A stretch of 64,000 nt of DNA from Cellvibrio fontiphilus_A (GTDB taxonomy: Bacteria > Pseudomonadota > Gammaproteobacteria > Pseudomonadales > Cellvibrionaceae): positions 124,001 through 188,000 of the forward strand of contig NZ_JBHRTF010000004.1 in assembly GCF_042646205.1 (NCBI RefSeq), read 5' to 3'. Positions 33,939-42,361 of this stretch are shown piece by piece. Both the position numbers and the translations under genes were made by a program. Under the pieces are notes generated by a model, which saw nothing but the letters and a program-made list of their open reading frames with translations, ran no database searches and was not told the DNA's origin. Within the stretch, counting starts at the first letter, position 1; each line of letters begins with the position of its first letter.

Positions 33939-36923
33939 ATGTTGAATTTTTCTGGAATCCCCGCCGAATTACAGGCTCCCGCCCAGCGCTACTGGGATCA
34001 GTTTGAGCTTGCCTTGGCGCAGCAAAACCTACCTCCTGTGCGCGATTTATTGCCCGCCGCGATTGACGCGGGCAGCTTTTCCCGGCAGTTGACCCGCGCC
34101 TTTGTGGCCAGTGAATTTATCGCCAAAACTTCGGCCCAACGCCCGGCTTATCTGCTGGAATTGGTGCAATCTGGCCGTTTGTTTGAGGCGCAGACGGATA
34201 CACAGCTGGAGGCTTTTGCGGCAGTAGTAAATAGTTGTAATACCGACGCTGAATTGGATGCCTGCCTGCGGCGCGAGCGCCAAAAGGCAATGATCCGGAT
34301 TATTTGGCGCGACCTGAATCGCCTTGCCAGCATGCAGGAGGTGACGGCGGAGCTGTCGCGGTTTGCGGATAAATCCATTGCGGCAGCAGCGGAGTTTCAC
34401 TACCGCGCGCTGGAGAAAATCTACGGCACGCCCATTGGTCGCGAATCGGGTGTGGCGCAGCCATTTATGGTGTTGGGTATGGGCAAATTGGGCGCTGGCG
34501 AGCTGAACATATCCTCCGATATTGACCTGATTTTTACCTTTCCCGAGGGTGGTGAAACCAATCATGCCAGCCGTGCCATTAGCAACCAGGAGTTTTTTAT
34601 CAAGCTCGGTCAACGGCTGATTAAAAGTCTGGATACAGTTACCGCCGATGGCTTTGTGTTCCGCGTGGATATGCGCCTGCGCCCCCATGGGCAGAGCGGG
34701 GCTTTGGCTTTGAGTTTCGCCGGCATGGAGGACTACTACCAAACCCAAGGGCGCGAATGGGAGCGCTACGCCATGATCAAGGCGCGCACTGTGGCTATGG
34801 CGGGCGGTGTGCAGCAAGCTGAGGCGCGCCAGCTGTTGGGTAAATTGCTGCAGCCGTTTACCTATCGCCAATACATAGATTTCAGTGCGATTGAATCCCT
34901 GCGTGAAATGAAAGGTTTGATTGCACGGCAAGTGCAGCGCAAAGGCATGAACCTTGATGTGAAGTTGGGTGAGGGGGGCATTCGCGAAGTGGAATTTGTG
35001 GTGCAGGTGTTTCAACTGATTCGCGGCGGGCGCGATGCTCGCCTGCGCAAGCGCAAAGTGCCGGTGCTGCTGCCGTTTCTGGAGCAGGAAAATTACTTGC
35101 CGCCCGGTGCCGGTTCTGCGCTGCTGGAAGCCTATATTTTCCTGCGCAATACCGAGCACGCCATTCAGGGGTATCAAGACAAACAAACCCAATCCCTGCC
35201 AGTTGATCCGGTTGGCCAGTTGCGCCTGGCGTGGGTGATGGGGTTTGCCAGCTGGGATGATTTTTTTGCCGAGCTGAGCCGCTATCGCCAGCGGGTGAAT
35301 AGTGAGTTTAAAGCGGTGATTGCCGCCCCCGATGAAGAGGACAGCGTGGATCAACAGGCCCTGGCCTTTTGGGTGGGCTTGTGGGAGGGCAGTTTGCAGG
35401 GCGAGGATGCTATTCACGCCTTGACCGAGCGCCATATTGAAGGGCCGGCGGCGCTGCTGAAAAACCTGGCTGACCTGCGCGAGGGGCGCGCTGTATTGTC
35501 GATGCAGGCCAGCGGTCGCACTCGTTTGGATGCGTTTATCCCGCGCTTGTTGCAGGTGATTGTGCACGAAGCCTTCGGGCCAAAACTGCCCATCACTATC
35601 GCCGAAACCTTTGCGCGTGTGGTGCCGCTGATTGAAGCGGTTGCGCGCCGCAGTGCTTATTTGGTGCTGCTGGTGGAGAACCCCACAGCGGTGCAACAAC
35701 TGGTAAAACTCTGTGCCGCCAGCCCCCTGATTGCCGATCAGATAGCCCAGTATCCCGCGCTACTCGATGAATTGCTCACCCCGGAAAGCCTCTACGCGCC
35801 GCCGGATAAAGACCTGCTGCGTGATGAATTGCGCCGCGATGTATTGCGCCTGAATTGGGATGACCTGGAAGGGCACATGGAGGCTTTGCGCTATTTCCGC
35901 TCGGCCCACGCCCTGCGTGTCGCCGCCAGTGAAGTTGCCGGCGCCCTGCCGCTGATGAAAGTGAGCGATTACCTGACATACATCGCGGAAGTGGTGCTGG
36001 AGCATGTGCTGCAACTGAGTTGGGAGCACTTGGTTGAACGCCACGGGCGCCCGCGCCGCGCCGATGGTTCGGTGGATAACGCGCCGGATTTTGTGATCGT
36101 CGGCTACGGTAAATTAGGTGGCATAGAGCTGGGGCATGGCTCGGATCTGGACTTGGTGTTCATCCACAATGCCGACAGCAATCTCAGTACCGATGGCGAG
36201 CGCGCCATTGATAACACGACTTTTTACACCCGCCTCGGTCAGCGCATTATTCATGTGCTCAACACCTATACCCCTTCTGGAAAGCTCTATGAAGTCGATA
36301 TGCGCTTGCGCCCCTCGGGTAACTCCGGTTTGCTGGTGTCTTCCCTGGTGGCGTTTGAGAAGTATCAAGCCAATGAGGCCTGGACGTGGGAGCATCAGGC
36401 GCTGGTACGCGCGCGGGTTGTGGCAGGCGATGCGGCGCTGGCCGAGCAGTTTGAGCAGGTGCGTCAGCGCATCCTCAGTCGCGCGCGCGACTTAACCAAA
36501 TTGCGCGCCGATGTGAGTGATATGCGCCGCAAAATGCGCGAGCAGTTGGGCAGTGAAGCCAAAGGCAAAAACAGCGCGGCAAATGCGGCAAAAACACCGG
36601 CATTATTTAATTTGAAACAGGATGCCGGTGGTATCGTGGATATTGAATTTATGGTTCAATACGCGGCCTTGGCTTGGGCTCATCAAGCGCCCGAGATCAT
36701 CCGGTACACGGACAACATTCGCATACTCGGATCACTGGAAGCGGCAGGTTTACTCGATGCCGAATCCGTGGCCCACCTGATCGCGGCTTACAAAGCATAT
36801 CGATCCACCGGACACCGCCTCGCGCTACAGCGTCAGGAGGCGGTACTGGAAGGCGACCATCATTTCCTCAGCGAGCGCCAACAAGTCACTGCACTGTGGC
36901 ACCGGCTGCTCGACGAGGTGTGA
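33939..36923 (+). CDS. glnE: Glutamine synthetase adenylyltransferase/deadenylase GlnE
   Basis: Adenylylates and deadenylylates glutamine synthetase in response to PII and glutamine. From the ATG at 33939 (MLNFSGIPAELQAPAQRYW) there are 994 residues, slightly longer than E. coli (946). It has two nucleotidyltransferase halves: GMGKLGAGELNISSDIDLIF (about residue 185) and VGYGKLGGIELGHGSDLDLVF (about 715), each with the G-S/SDxD metal site and followed by DMRLRPxGxSG. PII-uridylyltransferase-like helical domains follow each. A large reading frame opposite it is a shadow. It precedes ilvE by about 95 nt. Confidence 0.95.
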   Translation: MLNFSGIPAELQAPAQRYWDQFELALAQQNLPPVRDLLPAAIDAGSFSRQLTRAFVASEFIAKTSAQRPAYLLELVQSGRLFEAQTDTQLEAFAAVVNSCNTDAELDACLRRERQKAMIRIIWRDLNRLASMQEVTAELSRFADKSIAAAAEFHYRALEKIYGTPIGRESGVAQPFMVLGMGKLGAGELNISSDIDLIFTFPEGGETNHASRAISNQEFFIKLGQRLIKSLDTVTADGFVFRVDMRLRPHGQSGALALSFAGMEDYYQTQGREWERYAMIKARTVAMAGGVQQAEARQLLGKLLQPFTYRQYIDFSAIESLREMKGLIARQVQRKGMNLDVKLGEGGIREVEFVVQVFQLIRGGRDARLRKRKVPVLLPFLEQENYLPPGAGSALLEAYIFLRNTEHAIQGYQDKQTQSLPVDPVGQLRLAWVMGFASWDDFFAELSRYRQRVNSEFKAVIAAPDEEDSVDQQALAFWVGLWEGSLQGEDAIHALTERHIEGPAALLKNLADLREGRAVLSMQASGRTRLDAFIPRLLQVIVHEAFGPKLPITIAETFARVVPLIEAVARRSAYLVLLVENPTAVQQLVKLCAASPLIADQIAQYPALLDELLTPESLYAPPDKDLLRDELRRDVLRLNWDDLEGHMEALRYFRSAHALRVAASEVAGALPLMKVSDYLTYIAEVVLEHVLQLSWEHLVERHGRPRRADGSVDNAPDFVIVGYGKLGGIELGHGSDLDLVFIHNADSNLSTDGERAIDNTTFYTRLGQRIIHVLNTYTPSGKLYEVDMRLRPSGNSGLLVSSLVAFEKYQANEAWTWEHQALVRARVVAGDAALAEQFEQVRQRILSRARDLTKLRADVSDMRRKMREQLGSEAKGKNSAANAAKTPALFNLKQDAGGIVDIEFMVQYAALAWAHQAPEIIRYTDNIRILGSLEAAGLLDAESVAHLIAAYKAYRSTGHRLALQRQEAVLEGDHHFLSERQQVTALWHRLLDEV

Positions 36924-36975
36924 TCGCGCCCGGATTACGGCGTGCGCTTGCGCCCACGCTGCCTAATCCCGTAAA

Positions 36976-37008
36976 CACACAGAATTTTTTTCTCACACAG
37001 AATTTTTT
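36976..37008 (+). repeat. Tandem 15-bp repeat in the ilvE leader
   Basis: CACACAGAATTTTTT occurs twice (36976-36990 and 36994-37008) with an 18-bp period, just before the GGAG ribosome site of ilvE. Its role is unknown; it may be a replication-slippage product. Confidence 0.6.
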
Positions 37009-37017
37009 GGAGTTGTT

Positions 37018-37947
37018 ATGTCTTTTGCCGACCGCGACGGCGTTATTTGGCTCGATGGTGAACTGATTCCCTGGCGCGATGCCAAGGTTCACGTACTGAC
37101 CCACACACTGCACTACGGTATGGGTGTATTTGAAGGCGTGCGCGCCTACAAAAGCGACAGCATGGGCACCAGCATTTTCCGTTTGCAGGAGCATACTGAT
37201 CGCCTGTTCCGCTCTGCGCACATCATGCGCATGAAAATGCCTTACACCAAAGACCTGGTCAACGAAGCCCACAAAATGGTGGTGCGTGAAAATGGTCTGG
37301 CGGAAGCCTACCTGCGCCCTATGGCGTTTTACGGTTCAGAAGGCATGGGGCTGCGCGCCGACAACCTGAAAGTGCATGTTATGGTTGCCGCTTGGCACTG
37401 GCCGTCCTACATGTCGCCTGAAGCGCGCGATTTGGGTATTCGTATTCGCACCTCCAGCTACACCCGCCACCATGTAAATATCTCCATGTGTAAAGCGAAA
37501 GCGAATGGTCACTACATCAACTCACTGCTGGCGTTGCAAGAAGCGCTGGACAGTGGTTGTGAAGAGGCGCTGCTGTTGGATAACGAAGGTTATGTGGCAG
37601 AAGGCAGCGGCGAGAATTTCTTCTTGGTGCGCGATGGCATCATTTATACGCCGGAATTAACTTCCTGTTTGGACGGCATCACCCGCAACACCATTTTCCA
37701 TTTGGCAGCGGATTGCGGTTATACCATCAAAGAAAAGCGAATTACGCGCGATGAAGTTTACGTGGCCGATGAAGCTTTCTTTACCGGTACTGCTGCAGAA
37801 GTATTGCCGATTCGCGAATTGGATGGACGCATTATTGGTGAAGGTCGCCGCGGCCCCATCACCACCCGCCTGCAGGATTTGTATTTCAAATCTGTGCGCG
37901 GCGAACTGCCAGAGCACACCAACTGGTTGGCGCCAGTGGCAAAATAA
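37018..37947 (+). CDS. ilvE: Branched-chain amino acid aminotransferase IlvE
   Basis: 309 residues, a class IV PLP aminotransferase. Conserved features are HYGMGVFEGVRAYK, the PLP lysine in KAKANGHYINSLLA (about residue 160), EAEG-type loop GYVAEGSGENFFLV, and LTSCLDGITRNTI. It makes Leu, Ile and Val from their keto acids, the step after IlvD. The start has a GGAG site 7 nt upstream. It is followed by its own terminator. Confidence 0.95.
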   Translation: MSFADRDGVIWLDGELIPWRDAKVHVLTHTLHYGMGVFEGVRAYKSDSMGTSIFRLQEHTDRLFRSAHIMRMKMPYTKDLVNEAHKMVVRENGLAEAYLRPMAFYGSEGMGLRADNLKVHVMVAAWHWPSYMSPEARDLGIRIRTSSYTRHHVNISMCKAKANGHYINSLLALQEALDSGCEEALLLDNEGYVAEGSGENFFLVRDGIIYTPELTSCLDGITRNTIFHLAADCGYTIKEKRITRDEVYVADEAFFTGTAAEVLPIRELDGRIIGEGRRGPITTRLQDLYFKSVRGELPEHTNWLAPVAK

Positions 37948-37957
37948 TCGCCAACGA

Positions 37958-37979
37958 AACGGAGCCGCAAGGCTCCGTT
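37958..37979 (+). terminator. Terminator of ilvE
   Basis: AACGGAGCC / GGCTCCGTT closes a GCAA tetraloop and is followed by ATTGTTTTTG. It lies 11 nt after the ilvE stop. Confidence 0.85.
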
Positions 37980-38087
37980 ATTGTTTTTGTGCCATTGTTT
38001 CTGTGTAATTGTTTCTGCTTGATTGTGTTTGCCTGCCGGCTATATCCGCAATAATTTTATCTCTCTGCCAAGATTTGTATCTCGCCT

Positions 38088-39167
38088 ATGACAGAAATCA
38101 ATTTCCCTGCCGAGCTAAAAAAAATCCAAAAAATATTGGTGATTGGCCCTGCATGGATTGGCGATATGATGATGGCGCAAACGCTGTTTAGATTACTCAA
38201 ACAACGCAATCCGCAAGTGCAGATTGATGTGCTGGCATCAAACTGGACGCGCCAATTAATTGCCCGCATGCCAGAAGTCAATCGGGTCATTGATATGCCC
38301 TTGGGGCATGGTGTATTGGGTTTTGCGCAGCGGCGCGCACTGGGTAAATCACTCATCCCGGAAGCCTACGAACAGGCGATTGTATTGCCCAATTCATTTA
38401 AATCCGCACTGATTCCTTTTTTTGCAAAAATCCCACTGCGCACCGGTTGGCGCGGTGAAATGCGTTACGGTTTATTAAATGATTTACGCATTCTGAACAA
38501 ACAACAATTCCCTCTCATGGTGCAACGCTATGCGGCGCTCGCCTTGCCGAAGGGTGTTCCTGCGCTCAGCGAATTCCCCTATCCGCAGTTACAGGTCAAT
38601 GTGTCGCAGCGACCACAATTATTAACAAAGTTTGCGTTGCCCCTGACGCGCCCGCTGTTAATAATTTGCCCAGGCGCTGAATACGGCCCGGCCAAACGTT
38701 GGCCCGAACATTATTTTGCTGAAGTAGCCGATAAAAAAATTCGCGCGGGGTGGCAAGTCTGGTTGATGGGTTCGGCAAAAGATAATGCCGTTACCGATGC
38801 GATTCGCAATTTATTGTTGGATGAGGAGCGCCAGCACTGTTACAACCTGGCGGGAATCACTTCACTAGGTGAAGCCATCGAGTTAATTGCCTGTGCCGAT
38901 GCGGTATTAAGTAATGACTCAGGTTTGATGCACATTGCTGCCGCATTGCAAAAACCGCTCGCGGTTATTTTTGGTTCTACTTCGCCCGAACACACACCGC
39001 CACTGTTTGAGCGAGTGAGTATTATCACCAACAAAATCGAGTGCTCGCCCTGTTTTGAACGCGAGTGCCCCAAGGTGCATCACAAATGCTTGCGCGAATT
39101 AATGCCAGAGCAGGTGTTGGCAGCGCTGGATAAGTTGCTAGGCGACGCGATTAATGTCGCTCAATAA
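38088..39167 (+). CDS. waaF: ADP-heptose:LPS heptosyltransferase II (WaaF-like)
   Basis: 359 residues, glycosyltransferase family 9. Adds the second heptose of the LPS inner core at the cytoplasmic face. Conserved: ILVIGPAWIGDMMMAQTLFRLLKQ at the N-terminus, PLRTGWRGEMRYGLLND, ICPGAEYGPAKRWPEHYFAEVA (nucleotide-sugar loop), and NDSGLMHIAAALQKPLAVIFGSTSPEHTPP. It begins a same-strand LPS cluster; the next gene follows in 12 nt. waaC is not in the window. Confidence 0.92.
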   Translation: MTEINFPAELKKIQKILVIGPAWIGDMMMAQTLFRLLKQRNPQVQIDVLASNWTRQLIARMPEVNRVIDMPLGHGVLGFAQRRALGKSLIPEAYEQAIVLPNSFKSALIPFFAKIPLRTGWRGEMRYGLLNDLRILNKQQFPLMVQRYAALALPKGVPALSEFPYPQLQVNVSQRPQLLTKFALPLTRPLLIICPGAEYGPAKRWPEHYFAEVADKKIRAGWQVWLMGSAKDNAVTDAIRNLLLDEERQHCYNLAGITSLGEAIELIACADAVLSNDSGLMHIAAALQKPLAVIFGSTSPEHTPPLFERVSIITNKIECSPCFERECPKVHHKCLRELMPEQVLAALDKLLGDAINVAQ

Positions 39168-39179
39168 ACGGAACTTACA

Positions 39180-41138
39180 ATGAAATTAGCTGTGGTGATA
39201 TTTCGCTATTTTCCGTTTGGCGGCTTGCAGCGCGATATGCTGGCGATTGCACAGGAAGCTCGCCGTCGTGGTCACCAAGTCACTGTTTTTTGCGGTGCCT
39301 GGCAAGGAGAAAAAATCCCCGGTATTGATGTGGTGATCATAAACGGCAAAGGTTTTTTAAATGTCGCAGGCGTCAGCCGTTTTGTTAAGGCCTTTCAACA
39401 AGAGTTTCAGCGCGATCAATTTGATTTATTGGTCGGTTTTAACAAAATGCCGGGGCTGGATGTCTATTTTTGTGGTGACTCTTGTTTCGCAAAAAAGGCC
39501 TATGAAGAGCGCGGTTTTTTTTACCGCTTAACACCGCGAGCCAGGCTTTATCTGAACTATGAAAAAGCGGTTTATTCGCACCTGAGTTCTACCCAAATTC
39601 TTGAGATAGCCACGGATGAGCGAGCCGCTTTTGCCAAGTATTACGCCACACCGGTTGAGCGACAATATCTATTGCCTCCCGGCGTGGATCAACGTTTAAA
39701 ACTGGAAACTGTGCAGCGCGCTGCGGCACGACAAAAAATTCGACAAGAATTGGCACTTGCCGACAATGAAAAATTGATTCTTTGTGTCGGGTCCGGGTTT
39801 AAGACCAAAGGGCTGGATAGAAGCATTCGCGCATTTGCTGCATTGCAACAAAAAATGCCCTCTGCAGTATTGGCTGTTGTTGGTAATGGTAATGCGCGTG
39901 CGTTTCAGCGGTTGAGTAACCGCCTTGGTGTTGGTAGCAGTGTTAAATTTCTGGGGGGCCGCAATGATATGGCTGCAATTTACGCAGCAGGTGATTTGCT
40001 GTTGCATCCAGCCTACAAAGAAGTCGCGGGAAATGTGTTGTTGGAGGCAATGCTTTGTGGTGTGCCGGTATTAGCTACAGCGGTTTGCGGTTATGCACAT
40101 TACATCGAAACCTATGCATTGGGTGAGTTATTGGACGCACCGGATGATGCCATTGCTGTATCCAACCAAATGGAAAAGGTGCTGGCAACAGATGCACAGC
40201 ACTGGTTATGCCAGGCAGAGTTTTTTGCCGGTAACAGCGATATTTTTTCGCGCCCCGCGCGTGCTGTTGATCAGATCGAAACAATATTTCATCGAGGGAG
40301 CGTCCCTTCAGTGTTGCGACTGGAAGATAATATTGTGCTTTGTGATGAATTAATCACAGCCTGGCAAGGACAAGACATTTTTCAGCTAATGGAAAATATT
40401 CAAGGACAAGTTGCACGGGAAATGCCTGATCGCCAAACCCTCAGGTTTGAACTTAGCGGCCGCACCTATTATCGCAAATGGCATCGCGGTGTTGGCTGGT
40501 GGGAAATTATCAAAAATATACTGCAGCTTCGTATGCCGGTATTAGGTGCAGACAACGAATGGGAGGCGCTCAATAAATTAAGGGCGCTGAATATTCCCAG
40601 CTTGTTGACCGTTGCCTACGGTAAGCGCGGCATTAGCCCGGCGCACCAGCAATCGTTTATTGTGACGCGTGAGCTGGCGGATGTGGTTCAGCTGGATCAT
40701 TATTTTGAGCAGCATTCAGTGGCGATTAAGCCTCGCCGGCAAATTATTGGCAAGGTTGCGCGGATGGTGCGAGCGCTGCACAACGCAGGCATTAACCATC
40801 GCGATCTGTATCTTTGTCATTTTATGCTAAGGCCCGAGTCAGTAGGGGCAGTTACCGGGCCGGATATTTATTTGGTCGATCTGCACCGGGCCCAGTGCAG
40901 GGCGCGGGTTCCGCATCGCTGGCGAGTTAAGGATTTGGCGGCGCTTTATTTTTCCACGCTGAATTTGGATTTAAACCTGCGTGATTATTTGTTTTTTTTG
41001 CAGTGTTATTTTGATCGGCCATTGCGTGCCATCTTGCGCCAAGACAAACGGCTGCTGGAACAGCTGCAGCGCCGGGCGATAAAAATGTATCGGCGTGATT
41101 TCGGTCATGCTCCGGGCGCAATTAAATTTTTCTCATAA
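39180..41138 (+). CDS. Fused LPS core glucosyltransferase I and heptose kinase (WaaG-WaaP)
   Basis: 652 residues in one uninterrupted frame. Residues 1 to about 370 are a GT-B (family 4) enzyme like WaaG: VVIFRYFPFGGLQRDMLAIAQEA, GFNKMPGLDVYFCGDSCF, KGLDRSIRAF and HPAYKEVAGNVLLEAMLCGVPVL. From about 378 to the end it matches WaaP, the heptose I kinase: TLRFELSGRTYYRKWHRG, EIIKNILQLRMPVLGADNEWEAL, INHRDLYLCHF (kinase HRD loop) and IYLVDLHRAQCRARVPHRWRVKDLAALYFS. In E. coli these are separate neighbouring genes. The fusion would couple glucosylation and phosphorylation of the inner core. Base pattern is like its neighbours. Confidence 0.88.
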   Translation: MKLAVVIFRYFPFGGLQRDMLAIAQEARRRGHQVTVFCGAWQGEKIPGIDVVIINGKGFLNVAGVSRFVKAFQQEFQRDQFDLLVGFNKMPGLDVYFCGDSCFAKKAYEERGFFYRLTPRARLYLNYEKAVYSHLSSTQILEIATDERAAFAKYYATPVERQYLLPPGVDQRLKLETVQRAAARQKIRQELALADNEKLILCVGSGFKTKGLDRSIRAFAALQQKMPSAVLAVVGNGNARAFQRLSNRLGVGSSVKFLGGRNDMAAIYAAGDLLLHPAYKEVAGNVLLEAMLCGVPVLATAVCGYAHYIETYALGELLDAPDDAIAVSNQMEKVLATDAQHWLCQAEFFAGNSDIFSRPARAVDQIETIFHRGSVPSVLRLEDNIVLCDELITAWQGQDIFQLMENIQGQVAREMPDRQTLRFELSGRTYYRKWHRGVGWWEIIKNILQLRMPVLGADNEWEALNKLRALNIPSLLTVAYGKRGISPAHQQSFIVTRELADVVQLDHYFEQHSVAIKPRRQIIGKVARMVRALHNAGINHRDLYLCHFMLRPESVGAVTGPDIYLVDLHRAQCRARVPHRWRVKDLAALYFSTLNLDLNLRDYLFFLQCYFDRPLRAILRQDKRLLEQLQRRAIKMYRRDFGHAPGAIKFFS

Positions 41139-41152
41139 GGCACGGTGGTTGG

Positions 41153-42361
41153 ATGTCCTTGGCTTTTTTTACCAACAGTCTTGTGCGGGAGCGGAAAATA
41201 GCCTCCTGGAGCAAGGTAGGGTTGTTGGTTTTTATCAGTGCATTTTTATGGGCGCCTTCGCGCGATGGCCTTGAAGCTATTTATGCGCTGGCCTTTTTTA
41301 TTCCCATGTTGTGTCTGCTTTTGTGGCGCAAACCTTCACCGGGAGAATACGGCGGTCGCTTTACCGGTTTGGCATTATGGTTCGGCGGTTATTCGGCGCT
41401 GACAACCCTGTGGGCAGCCCAACCTGACCCGGGCTTTTTCATCTTGCAGTTTGTCATACTGGCTACCTGGCTCTGTGGTTTAGGGTGGATGGCACAACGC
41501 GGGCTTATTAATATCGCTGTGGTGATTAAGCTTCTGGTGTTGGTGGGCGCGATAATGTCTGTCGTCAACCTGATAGTTTTCTATTCCCTTCACCCCTTGG
41601 TGGATCGGCTGGAGGGATGGAGTGTTACACGTAATCCCAACCATATCGGTGCTACTTATGCAGTACTGTCCTTATTGGCTTACATCGAGTGGTTGCGAGC
41701 ACCGGATGTTAAACGGAGCAGTTTTTATCTGGTTGGTTTTGCGCTGTTAATGCTGTCGGTACTGGCATCCCAAAGCCGTGCTCCGCTTGTTGGGTTGGTT
41801 ATCGTGATGCCTGTGGCCGCACTCTTGTATTGCCGAAGTCGCTCCAAGTGGTTAGCTCAAGCTGCCGTTGTGTTGCTCCTTGTGGGTGTTGCTTTTTGGC
41901 TGCGCGACATCATTCAGAATCTGCTATTGGGGCGTGGGTTGAGTGTGCGCGATACGATTTGGGTTGATGTTTGGAACCAAGCATTACAACAAAATCCACT
42001 CTGGGGTGCCGGCCTGGAGAAAGAAGGGCGAATCACGCTAGCTGATGGCAGCCTGTTTAATCATGCGCACAATGCCTGGTTAGATATGTTCTATCGCACT
42101 GGATTGGTGGGGGTGATATTGAACCTGATGTACCTCGGCTATCTTATGCGCCATGCCATGAGCCAGCCACAGCTAAGGCCTTTGGCGCTCTGGCTGGCCT
42201 TGGGGTGTATTTATTCATTGTTCGATTCGCGTGGCTTTTTTTGGCAGATTGATCCCAAGTGGTTTTGTATTTGGCTTCCCGCTGGTTTGATAGGAGCCTT
42301 GCTGTGTGCCCAAGGTTACCAAGGGGCTAATGCCAGCTTTAAACAGGAAAATAACTCATGA
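41153..42361 (+). CDS. O-antigen ligase / polymerase family membrane protein (WaaL-like)
   Basis: 402 residues with about ten or more membrane segments and one larger periplasmic loop. The Wzy/WaaL pattern appears as RNPNHIGATYAVLSLLAY, ASQSRAPLVGLVIV, and a C-terminal loop NPLWGAGLEKEGRI...FNHAHNAWLDMFYRTGLVGVILN, where the conserved His and preceding Arg are typical of O-antigen ligases. Its place between the core transferases and msbA favours a ligase over a polymerase. The stop overlaps the msbA start (ATGA). Confidence 0.82.
   Translation: MSLAFFTNSLVRERKIASWSKVGLLVFISAFLWAPSRDGLEAIYALAFFIPMLCLLLWRKPSPGEYGGRFTGLALWFGGYSALTTLWAAQPDPGFFILQFVILATWLCGLGWMAQRGLINIAVVIKLLVLVGAIMSVVNLIVFYSLHPLVDRLEGWSVTRNPNHIGATYAVLSLLAYIEWLRAPDVKRSSFYLVGFALLMLSVLASQSRAPLVGLVIVMPVAALLYCRSRSKWLAQAAVVLLLVGVAFWLRDIIQNLLLGRGLSVRDTIWVDVWNQALQQNPLWGAGLEKEGRITLADGSLFNHAHNAWLDMFYRTGLVGVILNLMYLGYLMRHAMSQPQLRPLALWLALGCIYSLFDSRGFFWQIDPKWFCIWLPAGLIGALLCAQGYQGANASFKQENNS

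Noticed and set aside
34047..35699. Long minus-strand frame opposite glnE (550 codons)
   Set aside because: It lies wholly within glnE, which has strong family motifs. The translated sequence is His/Gln-rich, low-complexity shadow coding.
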